NCBI RefSeq assembly: GCF_041821085.1 | Contig: NZ_JBGUAZ010000013.1 | Span: 1 to 43,569, forward strand | Reading direction: 5' to 3' | Source: Natrinema sp. HArc-T2 | GTDB taxonomy: Archaea > Halobacteriota > Halobacteria > Halobacteriales > Natrialbaceae | DNA: 43,569 nt | Part shown: positions 1-8,934 of the stretch, in pieces | Numbering within the stretch: position 1 is the first letter of the stretch | Layout of the letters: every line of letters begins with the position of its first letter | Program-made: the position numbers and the translations under genes | The notes under the pieces: generated by a model | Told to the model about the DNA's origin: nothing | Database searches by the model: none | The model's input: the letters and a program-made list of their open reading frames with translations, nothing else

Positions 1-103
1 AATGACCGGTCCTAGCCCGTGGAAGGAAGAAGAACACTGTGCCACAGAGCACGTATAGGTGCCTTTCCGATTCACGCGCTATCAGCCCCAACGGAGGCGT
101 TCA

Positions 104-1096
104 ATGTACCTTGGAATCGACACCCACAAACGGTATTCGCAGGTTGCCATCGTTGACGGCGACGGCAACCTGCAAGACGAGATTCGCTTGCCAAACGACC
201 GTCTTGCCGAACTCGCCGAACAGTATTCTGGTGGTGAAGCTGCTATTGAAGCGTCGGGCAATTATCGCCCGATCTACGAGATGCTCGACGAGCATCTCGA
301 CGTTACCCTTGAGAATCCTTCTAAGAACCGGATCATCGCCGACGCGACGGTCAAGACCGATCGCGTCGACGCTAAGCGACTTGCTCAGATGCTTCGGGCA
401 GATATGCTCGCTGAAAGTTACGTTCCACCGGACGAGATCCGCACACTGCGGGATCTCGTCCGGACACGCAAGTCGCTCGTCGAATCACGGACTGCCGAGA
501 AAAACCGCGTCAGAGCAGTCCTCACGCGTACGGACAACACGTACGATAGCGAGCTATTCGGTCCAACTGGGCGAGAGTTCCTCGCAGAACTCTCGCTCAG
601 TCATCCCGATCGGACAATCATTGAGGCACACCTCTCGGTGATCGACGCCTACGACGAACAGATCGAGGCAGTTGAAGAGAAGATCGAACAAGAGGTTCTG
701 GAATCGCCAGCAGCCCAGCGGCTGCTGTCGATTCCGGGAGTTGGGCAGTATACTGCCGCTGTTATCGTTGCTGAAGTCGGTGAGGTCGATCGCTTCGACA
801 ACGACAAGCAACTCGTGAGCTATGCCGGACTTGATCCAATGGTTCACCAGTCTGGCGACAAGGAAATACGCGGCAGCATCAGTAAAGAGGGCTCAGCGCC
901 GTTGCGCTGGGCCCTCGTTCAGTGTGCAAACATCGCAGTACGGTGTGATGACTACTTCGGGAACTTCTATACTCGGCTAAAACAACGGAAGAACCACCAG
1001 GTAGCGATTGTTGCAACAGCTCGGAAAATGCTTGTCTCAATCTTCTACATGCTCACACGAAAGGAAATGTACGATCCACCGGGGGTGAGCGCCTGA
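104..1096 (+). CDS. IS110-family DEDD transposase (recombinase)
   Basis: This is a 330-aa transposase of the IS110 family, which moves its element by a bridge-RNA-guided recombination using a RuvC-like DEDD domain and a C-terminal serine domain. The N-terminal domain shows GIDTHK (Asp6), an Ala-Ile-Glu segment (Glu49) and KTDRVDAKRL (Asp86 and Asp89), the four DEDD acids. The C-terminal Transposase_20 domain shows LLSIPGVGQYTAAVI, then a GSISKEGSAPLRWAL segment with the conserved serine region. Start chosen at ATG 104 because GGAGG lies at 93-97; an upstream in-frame start at 59 would add 15 residues that do not fit the family. Length is normal for the family and no frameshift is seen, so it may be active. 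Confidence 0.93.
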   Translation: MYLGIDTHKRYSQVAIVDGDGNLQDEIRLPNDRLAELAEQYSGGEAAIEASGNYRPIYEMLDEHLDVTLENPSKNRIIADATVKTDRVDAKRLAQMLRADMLAESYVPPDEIRTLRDLVRTRKSLVESRTAEKNRVRAVLTRTDNTYDSELFGPTGREFLAELSLSHPDRTIIEAHLSVIDAYDEQIEAVEEKIEQEVLESPAAQRLLSIPGVGQYTAAVIVAEVGEVDRFDNDKQLVSYAGLDPMVHQSGDKEIRGSISKEGSAPLRWALVQCANIAVRCDDYFGNFYTRLKQRKNHQVAIVATARKMLVSIFYMLTRKEMYDPPGVSA

Positions 1097-1254
1097 GAGG
1101 CGGCCAGCATCTCAGGCGCGACCTGCTCGCGCTCTCAACAGCAACGGCACCGCAAACAAGAAGTCCCCCGCCTGCCGGGTGTTTCACTTCTCGAAGTCAC
1201 TGCTTTCCAGCGGTTCTCACCCCTTGTTCGGGTGAGCGCAGCGCCCACCCGAAC
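1087..1254 (+). ncRNA. Candidate IS110 bridge RNA / structured 3' region
   Basis: Three inverted repeats follow one another. A perfect 10-bp stem, GCGCCTGAGA (1089-1098) with TCTCAGGCGC (1110-1119), overlaps the transposase stop codon. ACTTC (1186-1190) pairs with GAAGT (1193-1197). A 9-bp stem is formed by GTTCGGGTG (1226-1234) and CACCCGAAC (1246-1254). IS110-family elements are known to encode a bridge RNA in a non-coding end with several stem-loops. That this tail is that RNA is inference; the first hairpin could instead be a transcription terminator. Confidence 0.4.
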
Positions 1255-1284
1255 AACTATCACCGATCAAGTGGAAAATTCGCT

Positions 1285-1318
1285 TGCAGGATTTTCATAG
1301 GTGCAGGATTTTCATAGG
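1285..1318. repeat. Perfect 17-bp tandem duplication
   Basis: TGCAGGATTTTCATAGG occurs twice in a row (1285-1301 and 1302-1318) with no mismatch. It lies about 190 bp after the IS110 transposase gene. It may mark the right element-target junction, because IS110-family insertions join short core sequences shared by donor and target. A similar TATAGGTGC string lies at 54-62 on the other side of the gene. The remaining stretch to 1495 contains no gene I can support. Confidence 0.85.
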
Positions 1319-1495
1319 TAGTCTCAACAGGCATTATTCGCGGCATCAATCTTGAACAAAACCAATGACTGGCAAAACTACAGGCTCATACGCGAATTGA
1401 GAGCTGTATAATCGTCAGGTAGAGGGTGTGAGACGTATTTTATGACACGCTGACGGTCTGCAAGTGAATGCTCGTAGCGACTGTGTCACATCTTA

Positions 1496-1834
1496 TCAGA
1501 CGACGAGTTGTTGTACCGAGTCAGCGTCTTGCACACCGATAAGACGGCCAGCGGGTTCTCCCTGCTCGAATCCGATAACAGTTGGAATCGAACTGACGTT
1601 GAAGCGAGCAGCGATCTGCGGGAACGCATCGATGTCGACTTTGACCACGGGAGCATCGATAGCGTTCGAAACCGCCTCCATCGTCGGCTCCATCATCTGA
1701 CACGGTCCACACCAGTCAGCGTAAAAATCGACGAGCACTCGAGCCTCACTTTCGAGGATACTGTCGAATTCGGATTCTCCCTCGATTTCGCGAACTGCTG
1801 TCGCCGTTTCGGTCGATTCTGTCTGGTTAGCCAT
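1496..1834 (-). CDS. Thioredoxin
   Basis: A 112-aa thioredoxin-fold protein acting as a cytoplasmic disulfide reductase. The active site WCGPC is at residues 41-45 after the strand VLVDFYAD, and the cis-proline loop SSIPT (Pro84) is present with GFEQGEPAG behind it. Both redox cysteines are intact and the length is typical once the start is set at ATG 1834 (MANQTES); an in-frame ATG five codons upstream is possible. It stands alone, with a glutaredoxin gene about 630 bp away on the same strand. Its reductant and client proteins cannot be told from sequence. Confidence 0.93.
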   Translation of the reverse strand: MANQTESTETATAVREIEGESEFDSILESEARVLVDFYADWCGPCQMMEPTMEAVSNAIDAPVVKVDIDAFPQIAARFNVSSIPTVIGFEQGEPAGRLIGVQDADSVQQLVV

Positions 1835-2192
1835 ATCTGACAGTCGCACTATTCCATTATAACGCTGAGCGAACCGTTCAGTTAGGAGGTTACGAACACG
1901 TAATCGGCCCCTGTAGACAGAGTCAATCTCCAGCCTAAGGTCCGGTAGTCAATAATGCCGGCATCTTGTCCAAGTCGGAGTAGCTATATAACCCATCGCC
2001 TGGCCGCTTTACCTCGCTTCTGAAGCATCGCGCTGAGAGATGGCTCGCGACGCAATAGTTATTTGATTTCCTTGACTACCAAACGAAATATTCCTATGCG
2101 AAGGCAATAGGTGGACGGTAGTGTGAGCGTTGTGCACGCCCGGATGTGATTTGTATTGCTGTCTCTCCACAAAACGAGACGAGGAATCAATC

Positions 2193-2342
2193 ATGCCTGA
2201 CTGCCGTTCCTGCGGGAAGTTCGTAACGCCCAGATTTGCACGAGTGTTTGGTAACAATGATCACGAAGTCTACGGCTGTCGCCAGTGTTTGCCAGTTGCC
2301 GACCTTGTCGACGGTAGTATCGCAAAGCCAGACGACGCGTGA
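2193..2342 (+). CDS. 49-aa zinc-finger protein, haloarchaeal type
   Basis: A very small protein with two CxxC pairs, CRSC at residues 4-7 and CRQC at 29-32, that should bind one zinc ion. The sequence MPDCRSCGKFVTPRFARVFG resembles a family of tiny haloarchaeal zinc-ribbon proteins of unknown role. A longer frame opens at 2130, but the Cys-rich part begins at ATG 2193, preceded by a purine-rich GAGGAA at 2181-2186. Such proteins may act in nucleic-acid or protein contacts; the function here is unknown. Confidence 0.7.
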   Translation: MPDCRSCGKFVTPRFARVFGNNDHEVYGCRQCLPVADLVDGSIAKPDDA

Positions 2343-2467
2343 TACTGGCGGACAAAACGAATGGTCAATGGACCGCTCGGGTTCGACCGTCTCCGGTGGA
2401 GAAATCGTGCGATCAGGACGTAGCGACAGCCGACCGAATCAAACCGCTTCTATTCGAGAGAGCACGT

Positions 2468-2707
2468 TCAGCCGTATGTTCGTTCGAGGTACGCCACGAT
2501 ATCGGCGCTTTCCGCCATGCCAGTCACACCGTTTTCGGGATCGACAAGCACAGGAACCCCGGATTGACCGCTTACTTCCTTTACTTCTGAACGACGGAAT
2601 CGAAGCAGTGAGACGCTGTAGCGTTCGTATTCCAGGTCGAGTGCATCGAGCTTCCGCTCGACTTTTGCGCAGTATGGACATTCAGTAAGGCTGTAAAGCT
2701 TCAACAT
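2468..2707 (-). CDS. Glutaredoxin
   Basis: A 79-aa glutaredoxin-like protein with the dithiol motif CPYC at residues 10-13 (MLKLYSLTECPYC), the cis-Pro motif SGVPVL (Pro52) and the C-terminal helix ESADIVAYLERTYG. These match the minimal single-domain glutaredoxin fold of about 80 residues. It should catalyse thiol-disulfide exchange in the cytoplasm. Haloarchaea generally use gamma-glutamylcysteine rather than glutathione, so that may be the partner thiol (inference). A 124-bp gap separates it from the Gfo/Idh gene upstream of it on the same strand. Confidence 0.9.
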   Translation of the reverse strand: MLKLYSLTECPYCAKVERKLDALDLEYERYSVSLLRFRRSEVKEVSGQSGVPVLVDPENGVTGMAESADIVAYLERTYG

Positions 2708-2831
2708 TGGTCTCTCTGCTATCCGATTCGAACGTGGGGCAGAAAAAACACGGCCAGAGCTATTGGTAACGTAGTTACGACTTGGTTATCGACCAATCGT
2801 CGGAAGTGAGTATAGTTGGCCCCGGACACCG

Positions 2832-3950
2832 CTAGACCGGTGTTTCTTCGTCCACAGGAGCAAGTGAGACCGGGTAACCGGCCTCCTCAGAGCGGTAGAC
2901 GGTGTCGACGATCTTCTGGACGGTCAGCGCCTGGTCGAACGTATTACATGCTGGTGGTTCATCGGTAGCGACGGCCTCGAGGAACATCTCGAGTTGTGTT
3001 TCATGCGGCGTCCGATGTGGCGTGGCCGTGATCTCGGATGTTCGATAGTGAGGCGTTCCACGAGTACTCGTGTGGTGGATCGTAAGCGAATCGCCGCCGA
3101 GTTCGAACGCTGCGCCACCGTCTGTTCCTCGGACGATAACGTCGTTACGCGACGTTTGCGAGGCCGCCCACGCTACTTCGACGCTGATCGTACGGTCATC
3201 TGCGGTTCTGATGAACGCGCTGGCGGAGTCGTCCACCGCGAAGGTCGTCTCATCGACGTCCCAGTCGCTGGATTCAGGATGGTCGGGATCGACGTACTGT
3301 GGCCGCCAGCCGAATTCGGAGCGGCTGATCCCTGTCGCCTCAACGGCTCGAGGGAATCCAAGCACGTAGAGGGCAAGATCGATCGCGTGAACACCGATAT
3401 CGATCAGTGCACCGCCACCGGCGAGTTCTGGGTCCGTAAACCAGGAATCTCGCCCGGGAATGCCGCGACGTCGAACGTAATTAACCTGTACGTGCGTTAC
3501 GTCGCCGAATGCGCCGTTGGCCTGGTACTCCTTGAACACGGTCGTCGCTGGCGAAAATCGGTTGTGGAAGCCGACCATTCCGAATCCGTCGGTCGTCTGT
3601 TCCGTCTGGGCGATCCGCTTGGCGCTCTCGAGCGTGTGTGCGAGGGGCTTCTCGATGAGCACATCTAATCCGCGTTCGAGTGCCGCCACGGCCGTCGGCT
3701 CGTGGAACTTGTTCGGCGTCGCAATGAGCACGGCGTCTAGCTCCTCACCTTCGTACAGCGCCTCGTGAGTTTCGTACGTCCGCGCGGCGAACTCCTCGCC
3801 AAATCGGTCTCGCGTCTCCGGATCGATATCCGCTCCGCCAACGACACGATGTCCGAGGGAATCGACCGATCGGGCGTGTTGCACTCCCATGCCACCGAGA
3901 CCGACGACGCCGACGCGAGTCGGTTCGTTCGTCGTTGCTGTTTCTGTCAT
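2832..3950 (-). CDS. Gfo/Idh/MocA family NAD(P)-dependent oxidoreductase
   Basis: A 372-aa dehydrogenase of the glucose-fructose oxidoreductase / inositol dehydrogenase family. An N-terminal Rossmann domain starts with RVGVVGLGGMG (residues 12-22), followed by the family EKP motif (100-102). The C-terminal domain has GGGALIDIGVHAIDLALYVLG (178-198 in short segments) with the catalytic-type Asp184 and His188. The start is taken at ATG 3950 (MTETATT); an in-frame ATG 19 codons upstream gives an unlikely leader. The substrate is probably a sugar, polyol or related hydroxy compound, but the family is too broad to name it. No operon partner is evident. Confidence 0.9.
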   Translation of the reverse strand: MTETATTNEPTRVGVVGLGGMGVQHARSVDSLGHRVVGGADIDPETRDRFGEEFAARTYETHEALYEGEELDAVLIATPNKFHEPTAVAALERGLDVLIEKPLAHTLESAKRIAQTEQTTDGFGMVGFHNRFSPATTVFKEYQANGAFGDVTHVQVNYVRRRGIPGRDSWFTDPELAGGGALIDIGVHAIDLALYVLGFPRAVEATGISRSEFGWRPQYVDPDHPESSDWDVDETTFAVDDSASAFIRTADDRTISVEVAWAASQTSRNDVIVRGTDGGAAFELGGDSLTIHHTSTRGTPHYRTSEITATPHRTPHETQLEMFLEAVATDEPPACNTFDQALTVQKIVDTVYRSEEAGYPVSLAPVDEETPV

Positions 3951-4249
3951 GGTTACTATCCACCACCTACTTACGTCTAGTTGGCTAAAAGAGTTAGCGC
4001 ACCACACGGTAAGTGGGTTACGTTGTCCTCAGTTCACTGCCCCGTACCTTCCAATCCGGTCATACCAGTCATCCTCACCGTTCCTCGAGCCCTTCTTGGG
4101 TCAGCTCCGTCTACTGCATAAAAAGAGATCCGCAGTCATGTATCCTCGGCGAACGGTCGAGATCGAACACACCGTGGCGAGTTGTTTCGGTTTTCCGTCG
4201 TGTGTGACTCTTGGAAAGACTATCTCCTTAACGAGCAGACGTCGATAGT

Positions 4250-5620
4250 GTGTTTTCGACACACGGGCGCTTTCATTATTTGTTTTCGCAGAGTCAGTAC
4301 TCGAGTGTGGGCAATCGCAACAACGGGAAAACCAGTTACGAGAACGACCGGTCTCGCACGAATCCGGCAGCGACGAACCCGTTCCGGAACGGGATCGATC
4401 GACGGCGAGTACTGCGATCGTCGGCTGCTATTGGTACGACTGCGACGCTAGCCGGCTGTCTGTCCGATACGAACGGGGAGCGAGCCCCGACGGTATACGT
4501 ATTCAACAACGGTGATCGAACACTGAGCATCATCGACGCAACCACTGACGAACTGATCGAGACGGTCTTTATCGAGACGACTGCGTCGTTCCCGGCCAAT
4601 CAGTACGGCACCGGCGTTGATTCGGAGTACGATACCCTCTGGCTCAACGTCTCCGGCGGCGTCAAAGCTCTCGATCAGCACACGTTAGACGAGGTTACGG
4701 AAATCGAGACCGGCTTCGGACCGAACTATCCCAACTTGACACCGGCTTCGGACTCCTTGCTCGTCGCTGCCGGTGGAACGACAACCCTCGAACCCAATCT
4801 GGACGACCCCGACGATCACGTCCTCGTCCGAATCGACGCTGATCGTGAGAGCGACACGTTCGGCGAGGTTACGGGCGAAATCGAGGTCGGGTATTCCGGG
4901 CCGTGTGATATGACGCTCGGCCCGGACGGTGAGTACGGATTCGTGGCTGACATCGCCAACGAGACACTGACCGTGCTTCGCGTTGACCCGTTCGAAATCG
5001 CCGCCCGGATCGACGTCGGCGAACCGGCAGGCGACGGACACGTTCTCCCGTTCATGTGTACGGCATCGTTCGATGGGGACCTGCTCCTGGTCGAAAACGG
5101 CGAAGGAGAACTCGGCTCTGATCCGGATATTCCGCGCGAGGGATCTGAGAGTATCTGGGATATTTCCGACCCCGAGAATCCAGTCGAACTCGAGCGGATC
5201 ACCCGTGACGACGGGTTATCCGCACCGCCGATTACGAGTGAGATCGGTCCAGGTTCCGACGTCGCATACGTTTTCACACCCGACATCGACGCCGTCACGG
5301 TGATCGATCTCGAGGAACGAGTTGTCGACCGCGAACTCGAGATCGGCGGGAGTGCAATCGCTGGTGCGTGGGGACCTGCTCGTGAGAAACTATACGTCCC
5401 GGTCCAGACTGCGAATCACGTCGCGGTGATCGATCACGCCCAGCGCGACGTACTCACGACCATCGAAACTGGCGAGTCTCCAACGGGTGCTGTCGGTGGG
5501 ATGGTTCGACCCGAGACGACCACCGGCCAACGACTGCGGAGTTCACTGGCGACACTTGGGCTCTCAATCGGAGATCAGGAACCGACGTTCTGTCCAGACG
5601 ACAACTGCTATTGTGGGTAA
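4250..5620 (+). CDS. Tat-exported lipoprotein with YVTN-type beta-propeller
   Basis: A 456-aa secreted protein. Near the N-terminus a twin-arginine signal is visible, RRRVLRSSAAIG (51-62), followed by the lipobox LAGC with Cys70, so it is probably Tat-exported and lipid-anchored. The mature part contains repeated beta-propeller blades such as PTVYVFNNGDRTLSIIDATT and VAVIDHAQRDVLTTIETGES, as in YncE/YVTN or cytochrome-cd1-like propellers. The C-terminus ends with CPDDNCYCG, an unusual cluster of three Cys. No ATG precedes the signal; the frame opens with GTG 4250 and another GTG lies at 4307, so the start is unsure. Its neighbour downstream is a second Tat lipoprotein on the same strand. Confidence 0.75.
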   Translation: MFSTHGRFHYLFSQSQYSSVGNRNNGKTSYENDRSRTNPAATNPFRNGIDRRRVLRSSAAIGTTATLAGCLSDTNGERAPTVYVFNNGDRTLSIIDATTDELIETVFIETTASFPANQYGTGVDSEYDTLWLNVSGGVKALDQHTLDEVTEIETGFGPNYPNLTPASDSLLVAAGGTTTLEPNLDDPDDHVLVRIDADRESDTFGEVTGEIEVGYSGPCDMTLGPDGEYGFVADIANETLTVLRVDPFEIAARIDVGEPAGDGHVLPFMCTASFDGDLLLVENGEGELGSDPDIPREGSESIWDISDPENPVELERITRDDGLSAPPITSEIGPGSDVAYVFTPDIDAVTVIDLEERVVDRELEIGGSAIAGAWGPAREKLYVPVQTANHVAVIDHAQRDVLTTIETGESPTGAVGGMVRPETTTGQRLRSSLATLGLSIGDQEPTFCPDDNCYCG

Positions 5621-5839
5621 GGTCGGGCCTATCTTCGCTCGGGTTCAGTCTTCAGCTGTGGCAGCGATACTGTCTGTATTCAACCATAGTGATATGAACG
5701 AAGCAGACACGCACGTCGCGACGATACAGCGATGCTCACTAAACAAAACCACGCTACATACTAATTGTTCGGCGACCGTGTGCCGATTATCCACAGGCGA
5801 GGTATGGTCTTATCGTTCGTCGTCTATCGTCTACTCGTC

Positions 5840-7481
5840 ATGGAATTTGACAGACGGCACGTACTTCGTCTCGGCGGTATCGCGACAACCGGAATGCTTG
5901 CGGGCTGCTTTGGCACGAGCAGCGAGCAAGACGGAAATGGGTCGGACGACGAGCAGGATGGTGATGATGGAACCACCGGCGGACGGTCGTACGGCTGGCA
6001 GGATGCAACCTGGGATTCCTACTGGTACTCCCTTTACAACATGAGTACCAACATCTCGATGAGTGGAAACGGCGTCTTGTTCCCACACAACGACGAGCAG
6101 CAAGCCCAGTTCGATCAGCGGTTCCCGGCGATGCTCGAGGCGGCTGGACAAGAGCAGCCGCCAGTCGCGAACGCCAACCTGAACATGGCTGCGTTCACCG
6201 AAGGCGATCCGTCGTTCACCCAGCAGCCGGTGCTCGAAGACGAAAGTGGGCGACCGGATGCGAGCACGCTCGAATGGGACAAATCACAGTCCTCCGGCGT
6301 GGTCAGTCCGTCCTCATTGGCCTGGACTCATCTGAAAGGCGTTACGTGGGCGAAAAACTTCGAGGCTCACTTCGACGTACTGCCGGACGACCTCGCAGCG
6401 GAGTTTCGCTCGGAAGTCCTCTCGACGCTCGCCCAGATCGGGATCAACGCGGCACTCATCGCCGGCGGGCCACAGGAGAACGGTGCCTTGACGACCGGTG
6501 ACGATTCGCTCGAGTTAGTTTCGGGTTTCCGGCCGAGCGGTCCGGAAATCACCGATGCGACGCCGCGCGTCCACCATCACTCGGCGATGCTCTGGTTCCT
6601 CTCGGAGATGGTCAGCCTCGCTCAAGGAGGCTGGTTCGGCTACGAAAACCCCGAACCGCTCATCCTGCAGAGAAATTCAACAGCTCACCGACGGGATGTT
6701 CCAGGCGACTCGCTCCCAATTCTCCCCGGCTGACATCGCATCACAGTCGACGCGACAGCTCGGACAGACGCTCGGGGCAGTTGGATGGTACGGCACCCAG
6801 GCCGGTAGTGGCGAGTTGCAGTCGAACGCCGTCGAATACGCGAACGCCCTCGCAGAGCAGGTTGACGCGAACCTCGACGACAACGGGCTCGTTAACAACG
6901 GCTCTACAAATCAGGCTGCAACGCAGGGGATCATTGGGCAGGGACTGCTGTGGGCATCCGAACTCGACAGTGTCGATCACACTGATACTGCCACAGACGT
7001 GCTCGGATACATGACTGACGAACTCTGGGACGGTGATGCGGGAACGTTCAAATCAGGATCGAACGCAGATACGTACACGATCACCGCTCGGGACGCTGGC
7101 GACATCACCGGCGGCCTCAATGCAGCGGACGCCGTGCTCGAGCTAAGCGGCGTGAAAGATACGTTCGCCCGCTTTTTTAACCAGACCTTCAATCGCGGCC
7201 GACTGCAGCGTGCCGAGCGTCCACAGTCTCGAGACGAGAACGCGGAATACACGCTTCCGTTACCACCCGAGGCCGGTGGCGAATACGGACAGGCAGCCGT
7301 CTACAACACTGCAGTCGAGTACGATCCCGCCGCTGACGAGTGGTCCGTGACCGATGATCGCTTCAATACCGAGTGGGCGCTGTACCTCGCGAACCAGGAT
7401 ATCTGGATCGGACAGTGGGCCGGTGACTTCTACCAGGGTCGTGGCCGGCCGTGGCACTCCGATTCACCCCCAAGCGAGTGA
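5840..7481 (+). pseudogene. Tat lipoprotein of unknown function, frameshifted
   Basis: The gene starts at ATG 5840 with MEFDRRHVLRLGG, a twin-arginine signal, and lipobox LAGC (Cys23), then an acidic linker. The first frame runs about 275 sensible residues, including TPRVHHHSAMLWFLSEM and GGWFGYENPEPLIL. It then loses sense near 6669-6674 and stops at 6733. The following codons resume in the next frame as EIQQLTDGMFQATRSQF and continue to the stop at 7481. One extra base in the CTGCAGAGAAATT stretch explains the break. The later half has helical repeats such as EYANALAEQVDANLDD that suggest an alpha-helical barrel. The family is not recognised. It may be a pseudogene or an assembly error; together with the propeller lipoprotein it may form a cell-surface pair. 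Confidence 0.7.
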
Positions 7482-7586
7482 CACCGATGGGTTTTCTTGG
7501 CGTTTCTCGCTAGCTTGCGATCGGATCTCGAGGATAGCTTGTGAACAACCACTCAGTAGACGTGTAAATCTGACGATACGACTCGA

Positions 7587-7805
7587 TCAACAACAACCGC
7601 TTTCGTCGGGTACCCATTTGCATGCGTCGCCCGTTGTCACGTCGTTCTCGTCGATGTAGGCCGAGAGACACGCGTAGTTGCAAAAGTACGTCGGCGATCC
7701 ACAGTCGTCAGTACAGTCACGGACGCAGATCGGGTCGTGGTCGAAGAGACGCGAGCCACAATACGCACACTCCTCCTCGGCGTCGGGTGCAACGGTCGTG
7801 GACAT
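7587..7805 (-). CDS. Cys-rich zinc-binding miniprotein
   Basis: A 72-aa protein with ten cysteines. A CAYCGSRLFDHDPIC segment (C13, C16, C27) and a CNYACLSAYID segment (C42, C46) look like an MYM/TRASH-type zinc finger, and it ends with a vicinal CC. Similar small proteins are common in haloarchaea with unknown roles, possibly metal sensing or trafficking. The start at ATG 7805 (MSTTVAP) is preferred over the 50-residue arginine-rich upstream extension. The region upstream to the next gene (7806-8081) shows no convincing gene. Confidence 0.7.
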   Translation of the reverse strand: MSTTVAPDAEEECAYCGSRLFDHDPICVRDCTDDCGSPTYFCNYACLSAYIDENDVTTGDACKWVPDESGCC

Positions 7806-8081
7806 ACCCGAGCTACGAGACAGGTCCGGAAAACATTTTTCAGACCGCTCTTGTAAACGAAGAAAGCGGCTTTCGAATTCACGTTGGTGAGTACGATCGG
7901 AGTCCGGAGCCAGCCCCAGAACAGTTACGACTCCTGCGCGAGGAGATCGATCCACGAGGTATCATTCGCTGAACCCACCTCCGAGTGTCGGATACGGACT
8001 CCTGTCAGTCAGTTCGGGTGCAACCGCGACCGCCCTGCGGGTGCGCCCGTAAATGGTTACGGCAGACCGTATGGGACCCCT

Positions 8082-8822
8082 TCACTCTTGCCGGTCGCTC
8101 GATGTTTCGTCCTGTAACTCCATCTGCGCTTCGACGTCGTTCAGTACGCGAACAACTCGGCGGAGAACCTTTCGTTGGCTCCGACGAAGGTTCTTCGAGG
8201 CACCCATCCTCGAGATGTCGAACTCTCCGGCAACGTCGTCGAGGGTCGCTCCCCGCGGCGTCGAAAAGTACCCCTTCTCGACTGCGGCCTCGAGGGTCTC
8301 GCGCTCCCTGTCGGTGAGATTCTGGAGCGCCCGAAGCATCGCACCGAGGGACTCGACGTTCTGAAGAATATCGAAGAAGTCGTCGATGTGGACCGAGTCG
8401 TCACCCTTAACCGTGAATTCGTTCGAGGAATCGAGTTCCGAGAGAGCGTCGTCAGCAAACGTCTCTCTATCGAAACCGACGTTCCAGATCTCACTTCCGT
8501 TTCGAATCACGAACGGGCCCGTCACATACCCATCGTTTTCACGGATCGTCTGCATGGCGTCAGTTTCGTCGATTCGCGACCGGATGAGCGCCGTGTTCTG
8601 TTTCCGAGAGAGGAGTTCATACCCCTGAAGCATCTCGTAGCCGTTGAGCGTCTCGAGTGCACCGTGTAGCTCTTTCGAGTTCCCCCCGATCGCAAGCAGT
8701 CGCGTCTCGAGAGTCCGATCCGCCTGGTTGAAGTCCCAATGTTGGGTGTGAAAGGCGACATCATGTTCTCGAGTGGTCCTGATGTACGGGCAATCGTACT
8801 GGACCATGTCAAGCTTTAACAT
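8082..8822 (-). CDS. HTH_10 (bacterio-opsin activator type) transcription regulator
   Basis: A 246-aa haloarchaeal regulator. The last ~60 residues are the HTH_10 domain: LTDRERETLEAAVEKGYF, STPRGATLDDVAGEFDIS and a recognition-helix segment RMGASKNLRRSQRKVL. The N-terminal ~170 residues are the ligand or signal domain usual in this family, opening with MLKLDMVQYDCPYI. Start set at ATG 8822 (ATG 8828 is two codons earlier). The frame extends back to 8984, but that part overlaps a transposase remnant on the other strand and is not expected to be coding. The target genes are unknown. Confidence 0.85.
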   Translation of the reverse strand: MLKLDMVQYDCPYIRTTREHDVAFHTQHWDFNQADRTLETRLLAIGGNSKELHGALETLNGYEMLQGYELLSRKQNTALIRSRIDETDAMQTIRENDGYVTGPFVIRNGSEIWNVGFDRETFADDALSELDSSNEFTVKGDDSVHIDDFFDILQNVESLGAMLRALQNLTDRERETLEAAVEKGYFSTPRGATLDDVAGEFDISRMGASKNLRRSQRKVLRRVVRVLNDVEAQMELQDETSSDRQE

Positions 8823-8934
8823 GTTCATCTTGCAGAAATCTTGTGATCCAGCCGTATAGCGTTTTCTAAACCCGAATTGTACTGCCAATCGTTCGTGGGA
8901 GACGACGATCAAGCAGGAACTCTCGAATGGATAG

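Larger units (their letters stand above)
1..1320 (+). mobile_element. IS110-family insertion sequence (left part cut by window edge)
   Basis: An IS110-type transposase gene at 104-1096 is followed by about 220 nt of non-coding, hairpin-rich DNA. IS110 elements lack classical terminal inverted repeats, so the ends cannot be fixed. The right boundary given here is the end of a 17-bp tandem repeat at 1285-1318 and is a guess. The left end may lie outside the window. A structured tail after the gene fits the IS1111-like arrangement better than the classical IS110 one, in which the RNA region precedes the gene. Confidence 0.6.

Noticed and set aside
7839-7972. Plus-strand tail reading SGFRIHVGEYDRSPEP and EEIDPRGIIR
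   Set aside because: It looks faintly like the C-terminus of a flavin enzyme, but there is no upstream coding frame or start codon and the match is too weak to call a remnant.
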